Shown piece by piece: positions 32,988 through 44,709 of a stretch of DNA of 64,000 bases. A program made the position numbers and the translations under genes. The notes below the pieces were generated by a model. The model saw only the letters and a program-made list of their open reading frames with translations, did not search any database and was not told the DNA's origin. Every line of letters begins with the position of its first letter. Position 1 is the first letter of the stretch. The stretch lies in NCBI GenBank assembly GCA_020746995.1, contig JAGPXD010000002.1:2976001-3040000 (forward strand), written 5' to 3'. This DNA is from Plectosphaerella cucumerina (taxonomy: Eukaryota > Ascomycota > Sordariomycetes > Glomerellales > Plectosphaerellaceae).

Positions 32988-35900
32988 TTAACGGCGGGCG
33001 CGGGCGGCAGCGCTGGCATTGGCAGCCTTCTCGACGGCGCTCGTCATGGCAAGGCCGATGGGGGTCATAGCCCCAGTCTGGGGCGCCGGCGTCGTGCTCC
33101 TCGACGGCGCTGCTGACGGTGCCGCGGAGCGGTTGTGCTGCATGTGGGCCTTGACCAGGTGACCGGCGGCCTGCGCGCTCAGCAGGGACAGCTCGCCGGC
33201 GAGTGTCGCGGCGGCGATGATGCGCGCCAGACGGCGGGCGTTCTCGCCAGGGTTTGTGGGATGGGGACCACGGATGCCGAGCATATCAAGCACGGCGGAC
33301 TGGGGCTCGAGGATAGTGCCGCCGCCAAGGGTACCGACCTCGATGGACGGCATGGACACGGAGATCTGGAGGGATCCGCGGAGGCTGGGGGAGGGTTAGC
33401 AATCATTCAGGTAGAGCAGAGTAACGCGGAACTCACTTCTTCATCGTCGTGATGCAGTTGGCGCTCTCGACGACCTGCGCGGGGTCCTGGCCCGTGGCGA
33501 GGAAGATGGCGGCAACAATGTTGGCAGCGTGGGCGTTGAAGCCGCCCATGGCGCCAGCCATAGCGGAACCAATCAGGTTCTTGTTGGTGTTGACATCGAC
33601 AACGCTGTCGACGTCGCTCTTGAGGACCTTGCGCACGACGTCACCGGGGATAATAGCCTCGGCAACAACCGACTTGCCACGGCCGTCGATCCAGTTGATG
33701 GCAGCAGCCTTCTTGTCCGTGCAGTAGTTGCCCGAGACGGTCACAATGTTCATGTCGTCGAAGCCAGCCTCGGACTGCATGATGTTGAGGGCGTGCTCGA
33801 CGCCCTTTGAGATCATGTTCATACCCATGGCGTCGCCAGTTGTCGTCTTGAAGCGGATGTACAGGTTGGTGCCGGCCATGGCCGTCTTCATGCTCTGGAG
33901 GCGGGCGAAGCGGCTGGTCGAGTTGAAGGCCTTCTTCATGGTCGACTGGCCGGTTTCCGAGTCGAGCCACAGCTTGGCGGCGCCGGCACGCTCAAGCGTC
34001 TCGAAGCTGATGCAGGGACCGCGGGTCATGCCGTCGCCAGTGAGAACAGTAACAGCACCGCCGCCCGAGTTGATGGCCTTGCAGCCGCGGTTGGTGGAAG
34101 CGACGAGGACACCCTCGGTAGTGGCCATGGGGATGAAGTAGCTCTGGCCGTCAATGACGAGCGGGCCGGCGACACCGACGGGCAGGGGCATGTAACCGAT
34201 GACGTTCTCGCAGCAGGCGCCGTGCACACGCTCCCAGTTGTAGCCGTTGAAGGGCAGCATGGAGCGCTCGAGCGAGTTAGTGAGCTCGCTAGTGGCCTTT
34301 GTGCGGGAGATAATGGAGCGACGAATCTTGACAGCGCGTGTGAAGTCCTTGAGTGTGACCTCAAGAGCGTAACCGGGGATCTTGCCACGCATGGACAGGG
34401 CAACAACCTCCTCATCGGTCATCTCAGGAACACGCTTGGCGAGGAGCATGGCCTCGAGTTCGGGCAGCGGACGAATCTCGGACGACTCGGAGGGGCGGGC
34501 GCGGCGCATGGCGAGGCCGTCGAAGTCCTCGTCGTCGGTGGGTGCGGGCGTGGCAGGCTTTTCGGCGGGGGCAGCGGGAGGGATGTATTCGCCCATGGGG
34601 AGGGTAGCGGCGCCGTTGTCATTAAACTTCTCGGCGCGAGCGAGCTCCTTACGGTCGATCTGGTGGTCGGGCTGGTTAGGGTCCTTGATGCCCCAGCGGG
34701 CGACGTTGAAGAGGTAGCCGTTGAGAGCGACGCTCATAGCAAGGGCGATGATGATCCACTTGGAGAGAACGGGGTCCTCGAGACTCTGCAGCAGGCTGCC
34801 GACCATGCGGCCGCCGACGCCGTAGTGGTGAAGTTGGTACTCGCCGCCACGTGCGTGCGAGGGCAGGTCGTAGTGGACCGAGGGGTACTCAAGCTCGTAC
34901 TTGATGGGAGTGAGAACGGTGACGAGAGTGGGCTGACCGGCGGCCTTTGCCGCGTCGAGAAGGGCGTCAAGACCGCTGGCGGCAACCTTGCGAGGGTCAA
35001 CAGGGGGCGAGGTGACGACGGCGGAGAGGGCACCAGTCCAGGAAGAGATGCTGGCGAAGGAATGCGAGTTGCGGAAGGGGATGGTGCAGATGTTGACCAG
35101 GTTGATGAGGACGAAGCCGGTAACCATGAGAACCTTGAACTTGGGCACATTGCTGCTCTTCATCTGCTTTCCGAAGAGAGACGTCTCCTTGGTGGCCTTG
35201 CCGTCAATGTCGGCCCAGTCGCTGCTCTTGGCGACCGTCTCAGCGACGCGGCGGCTGACGCCATCGTCCTCAAGGGCGCGGCGCATCTCGACGTGGCGCT
35301 TGATACGGTTGATCTCGAGCTTGATGCTCAGGATGGCGGTGTAGAAGGAGAAGAGCAGGATGCAGTCGAAGAACAGGATCCAGGCGGCAAGGAAGCAAAA
35401 CTGCTGGAGGCCACCCTGAACACCGGAGGCGGCGCCGATGATGAGGATCACAATCTCAATGGCGTAGTCCTTGAGGATCTCGTAACCCTTCTCCTTCATG
35501 GCGGCCTGGACGGCGTACTGGATGATGTTGGACGAGGGAACGCCAGCGCGGCGCTTGGCCTTGTCGGAGGCGGCCTTGCTGTCCTGGGGGCGGCGGTGCT
35601 CAATGGCGTGGGAGAGGACGGCACGGGTGAGGATGATGTTCTTCTCGAAACCGATGGTAACCACGAGGAAGGGCAGTCCCTCAGAGAGCAGGACCATGGT
35701 GATGGGGACGCCGAGCTTCGTGGTGACAAGAAGGCCGAAGAGGAAGGCGAAGACGGAGGAGAAGAGGACGTTTGTGAAGAGCCAGAAGTTGGAGCCCATG
35801 CGGCGCATAGACATGAAGAGCGAGGCGAAGGTCAGGTGCATGGACAGGTAGCCGAGGAACATGATGAAGATGTCGAGGGTCTCGGCGTTCTTGAGCAGGT

Positions 35901-36603
35901 CGAGGAACTCAGTCCAGGCGTTGCTGATCCAGTGGACGAAGCTGCTGCGAGTGTTGACCTTGGCGGCCTTCATGATCCACATCTTGGACTCACGGCCTTG
36001 CTGAGTCTCGCGCGATTCGGGGGTGGCATTTGCGTCGTCGGGGATCTCCTGAACGGCAACAAGGAAGGTAGGGGCCTCAGAGTAAGGCATGGCGAAGGCC
36101 AGAGCGCTATCCTGGGCGTACGTCTTGATCGAGTTGGACGTCTCGGGCAGGGCCCTGACGGTCAAGTTGGAGGGGAAGGGCACGACATGGGCCTTGGGAG
36201 CGGTATTGGCCGACTCGTCGGTGTGCGACTCGGGGAAGACGAGGGTGAGGATGGCGAGGTGGTCGACGTCCGCGGCGGCGGCGGCGGAGGCCTGCTCGAC
36301 GGGCTGCCACTTCCAAGCGGTCTCGGGGCTCGCCAGAAGGCTGCGGCTCCCCTCAGTCAGAGAGGACCAGTCGGCCTTGCGGACGCTGGTGGTGGCATCG
36401 AAGAGGCTGTCCTGGAGCAGGCCAACGTAGGACGAGCTGGCGAGCACGGCGACGATGACGACGGTATGGATGGGGTGGGAGCAGGCGAGCCGCGAGAAGA
36501 ACTGTAGCACGGGAGTAACCCTCTTGTTGAGCCACGAGGGCGGGCGGTGCGAAGCGGTCTGCTCGCCCCGGAAGCGCTGGGGGAGGAAGGATGCGGCGTT
36601 CAT
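32988..36603 (-). CDS. hmgR: 3-hydroxy-3-methylglutaryl-CoA reductase
   Basis: Rate-limiting ER-membrane enzyme of the mevalonate/sterol pathway: HMG-CoA plus 2 NADPH to mevalonate. 1187 residues in two exons (36603-33437, 33384-32988; 52-bp intron), matching full-length fungal enzymes. The N-terminal half has a first membrane helix near 45-60, a luminal loop, then the sterol-sensing helices from about 240 (LDIFIMFLGYLSMHLTFASLFMS onward) to about 450. The catalytic half contains MLPFNGYNWERVHGACCENVIGYMPLPVGVAGP (HMG-CoA binding, catalytic Glu), the NADPH-binding DAMGMNMISKG, the DKK lysine motif in CTDKKAA, and GTLGGGT near the C-terminus, with the catalytic His in AAGHLVKAHMQHNR. The short Ala/Ser tail is ordinary. 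Confidence 0.97.
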
Positions 36604-38284
36604 GGTGGATTGTGTTGTTGAAATCGGTCAGGACGACATGGGCGAAGTGGTCTCGAGGGGGTTCTGGAGGGAGGTTGTGTGAGCAAGAGGCATCTCGGGG
36701 ATGGGGGGGAGGGCAGAAAAGGCGCGGACCTGGAAATAACTGGCGCGGTTTAAACCTCTCGTACTCGTTTTCGCGACGGAAGTCGGTAGATGTGAATGCC
36801 GGCCGCGTCGAGGGTTGAGCCTCGGGTGGTGCGCTACAATGGAAGCCGCAAAATTCGGAGGCAGGTCGGAAGAGCCCTGTGAATAGGGGATCTCGGGGTC
36901 GGTCGGGCGAGGGGTCGGTGAAGTGAAGAGTCGCGATACCCCCGGGCAAGGGTTGAAAGTGGCGGTCGACGGCAAGGCACTGGGTCGGAAGATGGGAGGA
37001 CGGACGGACGGGACGGTCGTGACACGCGGGGCGAGAGGGCGTGAGGCCGGAAAAAGCAACAATATGGAGGGGAGAAGTCCAATTGGCGTGGTGTCGACTT
37101 CGACGTGGAGGGAGGACGGTGAGCACTTTGACCGGGGACAGGAGTCGAGGCGAGGAGAGAAAAAAATGGACGGGGAAATCGCACGCATCGATCGGCCGTC
37201 AGGTCCACCCTCGGCCGGTCCAGGTACGGACCAGACGTGGGCAAGGCAGGCAGGGGCAGGGCAGTAAGGGCAGGCGTGCAGTGAGCTGCTCCACTGTCCG
37301 CCCACTGCCTGCAGCGGGATAAGCACGGTGGGGCGGGCCGATAAATGAAATGAGCTCTCCCGGGAAGGCGCGAGGTCACCTGCGCTACCGTAACGCAATC
37401 TTGCAATGGGCGCTATGCCGCTTGGGGGCTAGGACGGGGTCCGAGACGGTGCCTGCAGTGGCCGACGCGACTCCGTCCCGTCTCGTCATCCACGTCACGA
37501 CAATGGCAGTGCCGACGGTCACTGAAGCTGCACTGCGCCAAGCTGCCACGCGGCAGTCGCGACCCTCCCTCTCCTGGCCCCCAAGCCCCCTCCACTTCAG
37601 CACACCTTTTAGTGCTTCAGCCCCCCAAAGTCACTGGCTCGGTTCTTTGGATGCCCTGCAGCCCGGTTTGCAGCGCTGCTGATTTCCCTCTCACCCTGCA
37701 GCTGCAAGGACAAAGGCGGTCACACAAGCGGCAGTGCTGTTTGATATTGTTCTCCTCGAGAGAATGGAGGCCTGGGCTCGTACGATGAGAAGCCCCTCAC
37801 CGCCACAGGGGCTTCGGGCAGCCATTGCGTTTTTTTTCTTGCTGTCCATCCCGTTTCATGCAGGCTCGAAATAACGTAAAAGCGAGGGGGCACCTGAGGG
37901 CGGGGACTCCGAGGGAGGGCCCGGAGGAGGCTCTCTGGTGGGGGGCTGCGACTTCAAAGCCGGACCGGCTCCAAGGACTCCAGTACACTAGGCTCGCCTC
38001 GCCCTCGATCGGCGTCCGTCGACCTCGGCCTCCGATTGTTATCAGATCATCACTCGGCGTTAGCCAGCACTACCTAGGCGGGGCAAAGTTTGCTTGACTT
38101 GACTTCGAGGCAGGCCGACCCTGCTCGGACGGACTGGGACGGACGGTCATCAGCTGGCAGCAAAGAAGGAACAAAGCTGCTGGCTCTAAAGCTCCCCGAC
38201 ATTCACCATCAAGATACTTGTACGTGAAACTGCCGCTGAAACATCCACCGAATATCCCCATCCCATCTCCGCCTCCCCGCCCGC
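36604..38284. other. HMG-CoA reductase upstream region; no gene recognised
   Basis: 1.7 kb. The sequence next to the ATG is CT-rich on the coding strand (a long leader is likely). The rest has only frames lacking domain character. Confidence 0.5.
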
Positions 38285-39029
38285 TCACGATGCCGGCCTG
38301 GGCCCGGGCACCCTCCGGACCTCCGGCCCCGTCGCGCTGACAACCTTCACACCCGCGGCCTGGAGGTCCGTCTTCACGTCCTCCCAGCTGCCGGGGTCGA
38401 CGCACCGCGTTCCCTCCTCGACGAGCCAGACATTGAAGCCCTCGCTGGCGGCATCGAGCGCCGTGCACTTGACGCAGTAATCGCCGGCCAGGCCGACCAC
38501 GTAGACATCTGTGACCCCGGCGTCCCGCAAGCGTCCGGCGAGACCACTGTCGGCCACGCGCGGGGCCTTGAAGGGGTCATAAAATGCGCTGTACATCTCG
38601 ACCTCGCGCACCTGGCCCTTCTCCACGATCTCGTCGATCCTGGTGACGTCCAGCTCGGGTACGAGCTCGGCCCCTGCTGTGCCCTGGACGCAGTGCACAG
38701 GCCAGAGCCGGGACGTGTACTCCTCGGCGGGGTTGCGGGGGTTGACGATGGCCGTTGTCGATATGAAGGGCTCCGCGCCGGGGTGGTTGGACGCGAAAGA
38801 GGTGTGGTCGGCCGGGTGCCAATCTTTGGTCGCGATCTTGGTTACAAAGTCGCGCTGCAGCAGGTCGTTAACCACTGCCGCGATGGAGCGGCCATCGCCC
38901 ACGGCCAGCGCGCCGTTCTATGGGTGTCAGCAAGGGGTTCGGCACTGTAGTGACGGTACGTACAGGTGGGCAAAAGTCTTCCTGGAAGTCGACCACAATG
39001 AGGGCCGGTCTAAACGTGTCGGCAGTCAT
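38285..39029 (-). CDS. PNC1: Nicotinamidase (isochorismatase-like hydrolase)
   Basis: Converts nicotinamide to nicotinate in the NAD salvage pathway. 232 residues, two exons (39029-38964, 38917-38285; 46-bp intron). The isochorismatase fold is complete: catalytic Asp14 in IVVDFQEDF, Lys122, and Cys170 in LAGDYCVKCT. The metal site is Asp54 and His56 in KDWHP and His97 in WPVHCVQGT, matching the yeast Pnc1 triad and zinc ligands in order and spacing. Length is about that of Pnc1 (216 aa). By removing nicotinamide it can relieve sirtuin inhibition; this is known for yeast and inferred here. Confidence 0.94.
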
Positions 39030-39498
39030 GATGGATGTGATGGTGTTGATGTGGAACGAGCTGACCGGGTGAGACTCGAGCAACTGACGCCCTTATCGGC
39101 GGGTGCCAGTGGTCTTCAATCCAAGGCGGGGTTCGAGCCGCCACACGCCAGTGGAAACCTGAAGTTATTGAGGAAGGACGAGTGCAGCAATGCAGAGCGT
39201 CTGAACGTGAGCATGTGGTCTATGGCATCAATACCGAGGCCGAAGATGAGTGTCTGTCAGCTTATCCAGTCGAAGTTGTGTGGGTTGAATGCGACCGAGT
39301 CCGAGCAGGCGATTCAGATGAGCCTGTCAGCAACGACAACGCCCATCTTCATTCTCCACAGCAGTGGAAACCCGCTCTCCTCCAGTGTCATCACCGACGA
39401 CATCACCATAAAAGGGGCGACAGATCCCGTTCAACGAAGCAAATAACCAGATCATCCACCGCCAGCAATTCATTCCTTCTCAGCTCCAATTCATCACA
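39030..39498. promoter_or_regulatory. Divergent upstream region of nicotinamidase and Dabb genes
   Basis: 469 bp between divergent starts. A TATA-like CATAAAAGG with an embedded AGGGG stress-element core lies near 39407-39416, about 85 nt before the Dabb gene's ATG. A GGTTCGA match at 39129 is not part of a foldable tRNA. Confidence 0.35.
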
Positions 39499-39931
39499 AT
39501 GGCTCCCGTCACCCACATCGTCGCCGTCGGCTTCAAGGACGACGTCTCGGCCGAGACCATCAAGGAGGTGAGGACCCCGCCTCAGTGACATCCTCCAACA
39601 AACCCCTGACAGCCACAGACCGCCGCCGGGTTCTTCAAGCTCCAGCAGTCCTGCGTCCACCCTACCAACCAGCAGCCCTACATCCTGTCTGTCAAGGGTG
39701 GCAAGGACACCTCGCCTGAGGGTCTCCAGGTACGTTCGTTGTCCACTTGCAATTCATCCCGTCTGACGCATCCAGAACGGCATCACGCATGCCTTCGTTG
39801 TCGAGTTTGCCAGCGAGGAGGACAGGGACTACTACGTCAAGGAGGACCTCGCCCACCGCGCCTACGCACAGGGTCTGGGAAGCGTCATTGGCAAGATCGT
39901 CGTAACCGACTTCATCAACGCTTCGTACTAG
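39499..39931 (+). CDS. Stress-responsive A/B-barrel (Dabb) domain protein
   Basis: Small soluble protein of 111 residues in three exons: 39499-39567, 39619-39729, 39776-39931. One Dabb (dimeric alpha/beta barrel) domain fills it: ITHIVAVGFKDD-type first strand (THIVAVGFKDDV), a helix, ILSVKGGKDTSPEGL, then ITHAFVVEFASEEDRDYYV and the closing helix-strand VIGKIVVTDF. Family members are induced by salt or heat stress, or act as dimeric cyclases/decarboxylases; residues that would show catalysis are not obvious. Start and frame are certain because introns are in phase. Confidence 0.9.
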
Positions 39932-40170
39932 GGGGAGGCTGTTGGGTGCATCCAATTGAACAGTAGATGACATTGATGAAGTGGATTCAACCTTCTCAAG
40001 TTCCACTGCAAATGCGATAGTGGTTTCATGAACTTGCCTCAAAGGCAAAACGGTGGCGCTCATCATGGATCTATCTGTCATTGCTGAGAGGCAATCCACC
40101 CCAACATTAAAACAAACCCTTCCCGATCACTCTCGCTCTTTTCATTGCAAAACAATACAATCTCCAAAAA

Positions 40171-40530
40171 ATGAATCTTCAGTCCCTCTTCATTGTATTC
40201 CTTCTGGTGGTATCTGTTACTGCCAACCCCCCCAAAAGGGACAAGAATCAGGTCGGCTGGAGAGACAAGGACAAGTTCAAGCACTGCGCTGTACGTCTGC
40301 CACTGTGGCCCCTAAAAGCACAACACAAACTAATCAATAAAAGCGAGGATGCCTCGATGAAATGCTCCATCTTGCGAGGTGCAAGCATTTTGACGATAAG
40401 TGCCTGTGCAAGTAAGTCACACGAACTTGCCTTTCCCCACGCCTGTAGCTGATGTGTCTTCAGGTCTACTCAGTACGGCAAAAATGTGGTCCAGTGCGCC
40501 CGTAAGAACTGTGAAGAAAGAGATTTGTAA
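40171..40530 (+). CDS. CFEM-like small secreted cysteine-rich protein (candidate effector)
   Basis: 84 residues, exons 40171-40290, 40344-40411 and 40464-40530. A signal peptide, LFIVFLLVVSVTA, covers about residues 6-18, and the mature part is very basic. Cysteines are spaced C-x3-C-x9-C-x6-C-x-C-x11-C-x4-C, which follows the first seven of the eight CFEM cysteines. The eighth is missing before the stop TAA at 40528. A perfect GTAAGT donor overlaps that stop; splicing 40527-40600 to a fourth exon (to 40637) replaces the end with a 12-residue tail containing one more cysteine. CFEM proteins bind haem or act at the host surface; the role here is inferred. Confidence 0.65.
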
Positions 40531-41449
40531 GTTGAATTTTAGGGTTTGCGAGAGTTGTGCTCACATGTGGTAGCCGACACACTCGGACTGAGATTCTTAG
40601 AATTTGCCGAGATGCTGGGCAGTTCATCACTATTTAGACCTTGCGCCAGATAGCTCGCAAAGGAGAACATCTTGATATTTATTGCTTCATCAAGTTGTTC
40701 TTGTCCATTCGGTCTTCCAAGTCTCAACACATTGCCCGTCTCGATTGCAACATGAATGTGGCGGGGTGGGAGTTTTGTTTTGTCCTTTGGTTTTCACGAC
40801 ACGGACAAAAATCATCTATCTCCCCTATATACCTTCTCGAGTCATTTTCTTCTCAGAGGTCTGTTTCTTTAACAGGATATGTCTACGATGAAATTGACTT
40901 GTCATTCACAACCAACATCCAGAGCTGGAGTAGCTTCATACCGAGTCTGGTCGTCTTGACACCAGCCATGGCTAGGAGACGAACCACCTAGTCTGAACAC
41001 CCTCAGCATTCGAAGCTCACCTGGTACACACCAGCAGGTCTGGTCCCCTTGAACCCCAATACCGAGCAAACCCGCATGCGTCGACTCGTTTCCTGCTTGA
41101 GCCCATTTGTAGCTTCATTGCTCGAGATGCTCAGGAGGCTTGGGCTTCTAAGTAACCCTGTGGCTTGATGCTATCGCAATCGTGTTCATCTTGCTGGAGA
41201 CACATGCCCGGATCACCATCGCCCGCCAGGGCCAATACACCGTCACTGGCCGGTTTGCTCGTCGCCGAAAAGAAGCTTCAAGACCGAGCGGGAGAAGGCG
41301 GCGAAAGCATGGTCGCAGCACACACAGCAGCCTGGCTCGTCAACGCCTGCAGAGTAGGGTAAATTTGAAAACGAAGTCGCTGTTCTATGGTATCTCGCCA
41401 ATGTAGTGCCACCCGCTTCCCAACGCCGTGTAAAATGCCCGCTTTCCCG
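40531..41449. other. No supported gene, apart from the possible fourth exon of the CFEM-like gene
   Basis: 40601-40637 is the alternative last exon. The rest is comparatively AT-richer than its surroundings and without a domain-bearing frame. Confidence 0.5.
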
Positions 41450-42894
41450 CTATTGACGTGCCGGCTTCTGCACCTTCATCTGTATCCGCCGCACCTTCAT
41501 GAACATGGAGGCAAAGGGGAACTTGCGCGTCTCCGGGTCCCAAAACCCGTGGACGTCGACGACGATGAATGCTCGCGGCGTCTCCAGCTCGACCATACCC
41601 GACACCATGATGGACCCGCGCGGCGGCAAGTCCTTTGTCGGCTTCCACGACTGTGAGAGCTTCCTCCGGAACTCCATCCACGGACCCACGGCCATCTGGC
41701 GCATGCCGTCGACGGACGTGGCCATGTCCTTGAGGAAGTTTGTGCGGCCACCGCTAATGGGCTCCTCGGTTTGGCTTTGATCAGTCGTCTTGGTAACGGC
41801 GTTGACTGCGTCGATAGCGGGTGGGCCGTCGGCCGTCTGGCGGCCAGAGGACAGGCTGCGCCTGGCGAGTGCTTCCGACACGGCCAATTGCGTAGACGAC
41901 GCCTGGGGCGCCTCAAAGCCGAACATGGTCTTGACCTGGCCCCAGTGCTGCAGCATCATGGTTGATGTGTATGCCCAAGTCGATTGGGCCATGGCTGTTG
42001 GCCAGAGGATCTTGCGGCTCCGCATGACCGTCAGCGAGTCGACAGGCTCCGAAGCCCAGAAGATGCCGTCGTCGTCGAAAAGGAGGCTGAGAATGTTAGT
42101 GCCGCGCAGGCTAAAACGGAGGGATTGACGCACCCAGACTGTTCGAATGTCGGCGGGGGGCCGTAGGGAAAGTCAATATCCAACCAGTATCTCCGGACGG
42201 TCATTTGCTGGCCGCAACGCCGAAGCAAATCGGGGCTTCTCGAAGCGGCCTGCTTGCTCAAGTCGGCCAGGTCATCTGCCTCCGGTCAGCGTGTGCCAAG
42301 TGCTGGGGCGCAGACCACACATACTCCGAATCTTCTCCTGTAGCGCCTTGTCCTTGCTGATCTCGCCAAACTTCTTCCATTCTGGGTCTGTCCCCTTGTA
42401 TGGCTCCGGGTCGACCATTCTCGTGGTGAAGGGCATCGGCAGGAAGAAGTAGCCATCGTCCTCGGCGGCGCTCTTCGCCAACGCCACCTTCTCCTTCGGT
42501 GATAGAGACGCGTACTCTTGTTCCAAGTGTCGGATGAGGGGACTGATGACAGCCGTTGAGTAGAGGTGGTAGCAAATGTATCCGACACCGCCGCCGATGA
42601 ACACAGAGCTGTTGGGCAAGTCAGCGTACAGCCTTGCGCAGGAGGGGTACCTGCGGCTCAAGGGAAAGCATACCGGACAATGTTGCGCGCTCTGAACATG
42701 CGGACTCGTTGGATCGTGATGACCTGCCCGGGGGTTTCTCCGACTCGTGTCGATGCGCGAGCAGAGCGCAGGACCGCGCTCGGTCTGAATAGCCTAGGGA
42801 ACATGGCGAACCCGGTTGTGTGGACGGTTGTGCTCGAGCCGAGGGGCGGGATCGGAATGGAGCGGCGGGCTCGGGAGGTAGGTGGTCGGGCCAA
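41450..42894 (-). CDS. Conserved-looking protein of unknown function, probably mitochondrial
   Basis: Not recognised. Four exons in phase (42894-42674, 42608-42325, 42275-42134, 42086-41450; introns 47-65 bp) give 427 residues, or 397 from the internal ATG at 42804. The internal start MFPRLFRPSAVLRSARAST is Arg-rich and free of acids, like a mitochondrial presequence. A glycine-rich hydrophobic patch, SVFIGGGVGYICYHLYSTAV, may be a membrane helix. The body contains RRYWLDIDFPYGPPPTFEQSGLLFDDDGIFW and, near the end, GSIMVSGMVELETPRAFIVVDVHGFWDPETRKF. The last segment resembles an oligomeric beta-sheet module, but no family can be named. Phase-consistent introns argue for a real gene. Confidence 0.72.
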
Positions 42895-43360
42895 GAGGCA
42901 AGGGCGTTATGTGGTAATACCGCTGTGACAAAGAATGGAAGCGGCCAAAGATAGACGGCCGAGAGGCAGGAAGCGCGACGGCTAATGGAAATGGTGATGC
43001 GACGATGGAATCTCAGCTCGAAGACAGGGCAAGTCGCCTCATCCGACATGGAAAGTGGCGGGCCATTTTCGGCGTCCAACGGGCTGTTATCGGCTACAGT
43101 GCGGACGATAAGAAATATGCCCCAACTGTACAGTGCCAACGTGCGGAAGAACGCGCTGGCCGACGTACCAGTACCTAGCCTCGACGTGATCCATCCAGTC
43201 GAGTCGAGCTGCAACAAGACAGGAACTTGGACCAGGCACCAGGTTAAGCTCCAGCTCCCACATCAACCCCCATCATCACCAAACGACCCCGACAACGCCA
43301 ACCCCCTCCGAACCATTCGCCCCCCATCAATCGGAGCTGTCGCACCCCTCCCCCGCCACG
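42895..43360. other. Divergent upstream region between the mitochondrial protein and Vps3844-like genes
   Basis: 466 bp, no gene. The right end is a C-rich leader (cccatcatcaccaaacgacc type) typical of fungal 5' untranslated regions. Confidence 0.5.
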
Positions 43361-44520
43361 ATGAAGTTCTCCCTAGGCGTCGCCGCAGCCCTGGCAGGTT
43401 GCGCGGCCGCCTCGCAGCCGGCCGACGTCTACATCCTCTCGCAGGACCCTAGCTCGACGGAGCAGCTCGACCGCAGCGTCGCCCACCTCGTTTTCCTCCA
43501 GAGGCTGTCGACGGATGGTGCCGTGGGCTCCCTCGGGTCTCTCGCCGCCGACGACCTCGATGTCGCCATCTCCAGCATCAACAAGTTTGGAAAGCAAGCC
43601 CAGACGCTCTTCTCAAAGGCCGCCGCCGACCCCTCGCAGCTGCTCATCATTCTCGAGGGCATGACCGCAGCCGACAGTACCGCGCTGGGCAAGGCCCTCG
43701 ACTTTACCAAGCCCTCATTCCAGGTTGCCGACACGCCTTCGTCAGCTGCCCATCGGTCGCTGGTCCAGAAGGACCTCGCGTCGGCAGGCGTTGTCCAGAC
43801 AAAGTGTGACCTGGAGCGCGCCATCAACCCCTTGGCCGAGGAATGCTGGAGTGGCAAGTCCTCAGTTGCCGTTTATGACATTAAGAAGGTACGAAAGCTC
43901 CTGAATCGCTCAACCCCGCCAGCTGCTGACCTCCCCAGGATCCCCTCGCGGCCATTACCCTCGCCGACAACATTGCTCGCCTCGGCCTCCTTGCCCAGTC
44001 CGGCGAGATGGAGACGACGCTCGTCCTGATCCCCGAATCGACCCGCTCTTCCGGCATCGACGCCTGGTCGTCATCGCCCCTCCGCCGCCGCGAGACCGAG
44101 GAGGTCATGACCGAACTGGACGAGACGGCGCCCACCCCCGAGGCCACGTCGGCCGCCCAGCCCGCCTCGCCCTTCGCGACGCACATCAAGGACTCGGCTA
44201 TCCCCGCCTGCTTCTCCTCGCAGAGCGCCTGCCAGACCGCCACGGGCAACTGCTCGGGCCACGGCTCGTGCGACAACAAGTACCCTGGTGTCAAGGACTG
44301 TTTCTACTGCAACTGCTCCAAGTACACTGCTGAGGACCCGCACCACTGGGCCGGTGCCACCTGCAGCAGGCAGGACGTCAGCGCACCCTTCTGGCTCTTT
44401 GCCGGCGTCACTCTTGTCCTTCTCGGCATCCTGAGCTTCGCCGTCACCCTCCTCTTCAACGTCGGCGAGGAGAAGCTTCCCGGCGTCATCGGCGCCGGCG
44501 TTGGCAAGTCGAGCAAGTAG
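43361..44520 (+). CDS. Vps3844-like (DUF3844) ER/vacuolar type I membrane protein
   Basis: 369 residues, exons 43361-43888 and 43939-44520 (50-bp intron). A signal peptide (LGVAAALAGCAAA) is followed by a luminal region beginning ADVYILSQD, repeated hydrophobic/acidic stretches, then a C-terminal cysteine-rich EGF-like module: CFSSQSACQTATGNCSGHG, KDCFYCNC and ATCSRQ. A membrane helix (FWLFAGVTLVLLGILSFAVTLLF, about 330-352) and a short Gly-rich tail end the protein. This luminal EGF-plus-helix end is the DUF3844/Vps3844 domain of fungal vacuolar-sorting-associated proteins. The precise function is unknown. It converges on the NTR2-like gene. Confidence 0.85.
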
Positions 44521-44709
44521 ACAGGCACATCGTCTATGGGAAAGGGCAAAGGGGAGGATACCGTTGATCGAACGGGGTATGTATCATACGTAGGGCTGTA
44601 TTCACTTGAACGGCGTTGCCAGGGGGGTTTCTCTTTTAGCACCTAGTCATAGAACTCCTGGGCGAATTTGAGTTATGAAATGCGGGTATCATCTTTTCTC
44701 TACATGTGC

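Noticed and set aside
34222..36507. 761-codon open frame antisense to HMG-CoA reductase
   Set aside because: Same cause: codon-biased third positions on the real strand keep the antisense frame open; no domain or start context.
39121..39150. Possible tRNA suggested by a GGTTCGA match
   Set aside because: No A box, acceptor pairing or anticodon arm can be folded around it.
38643..39446. 267-codon plus-strand frame over nicotinamidase
   Set aside because: Antisense shadow of nicotinamidase continuing into the intergenic region.
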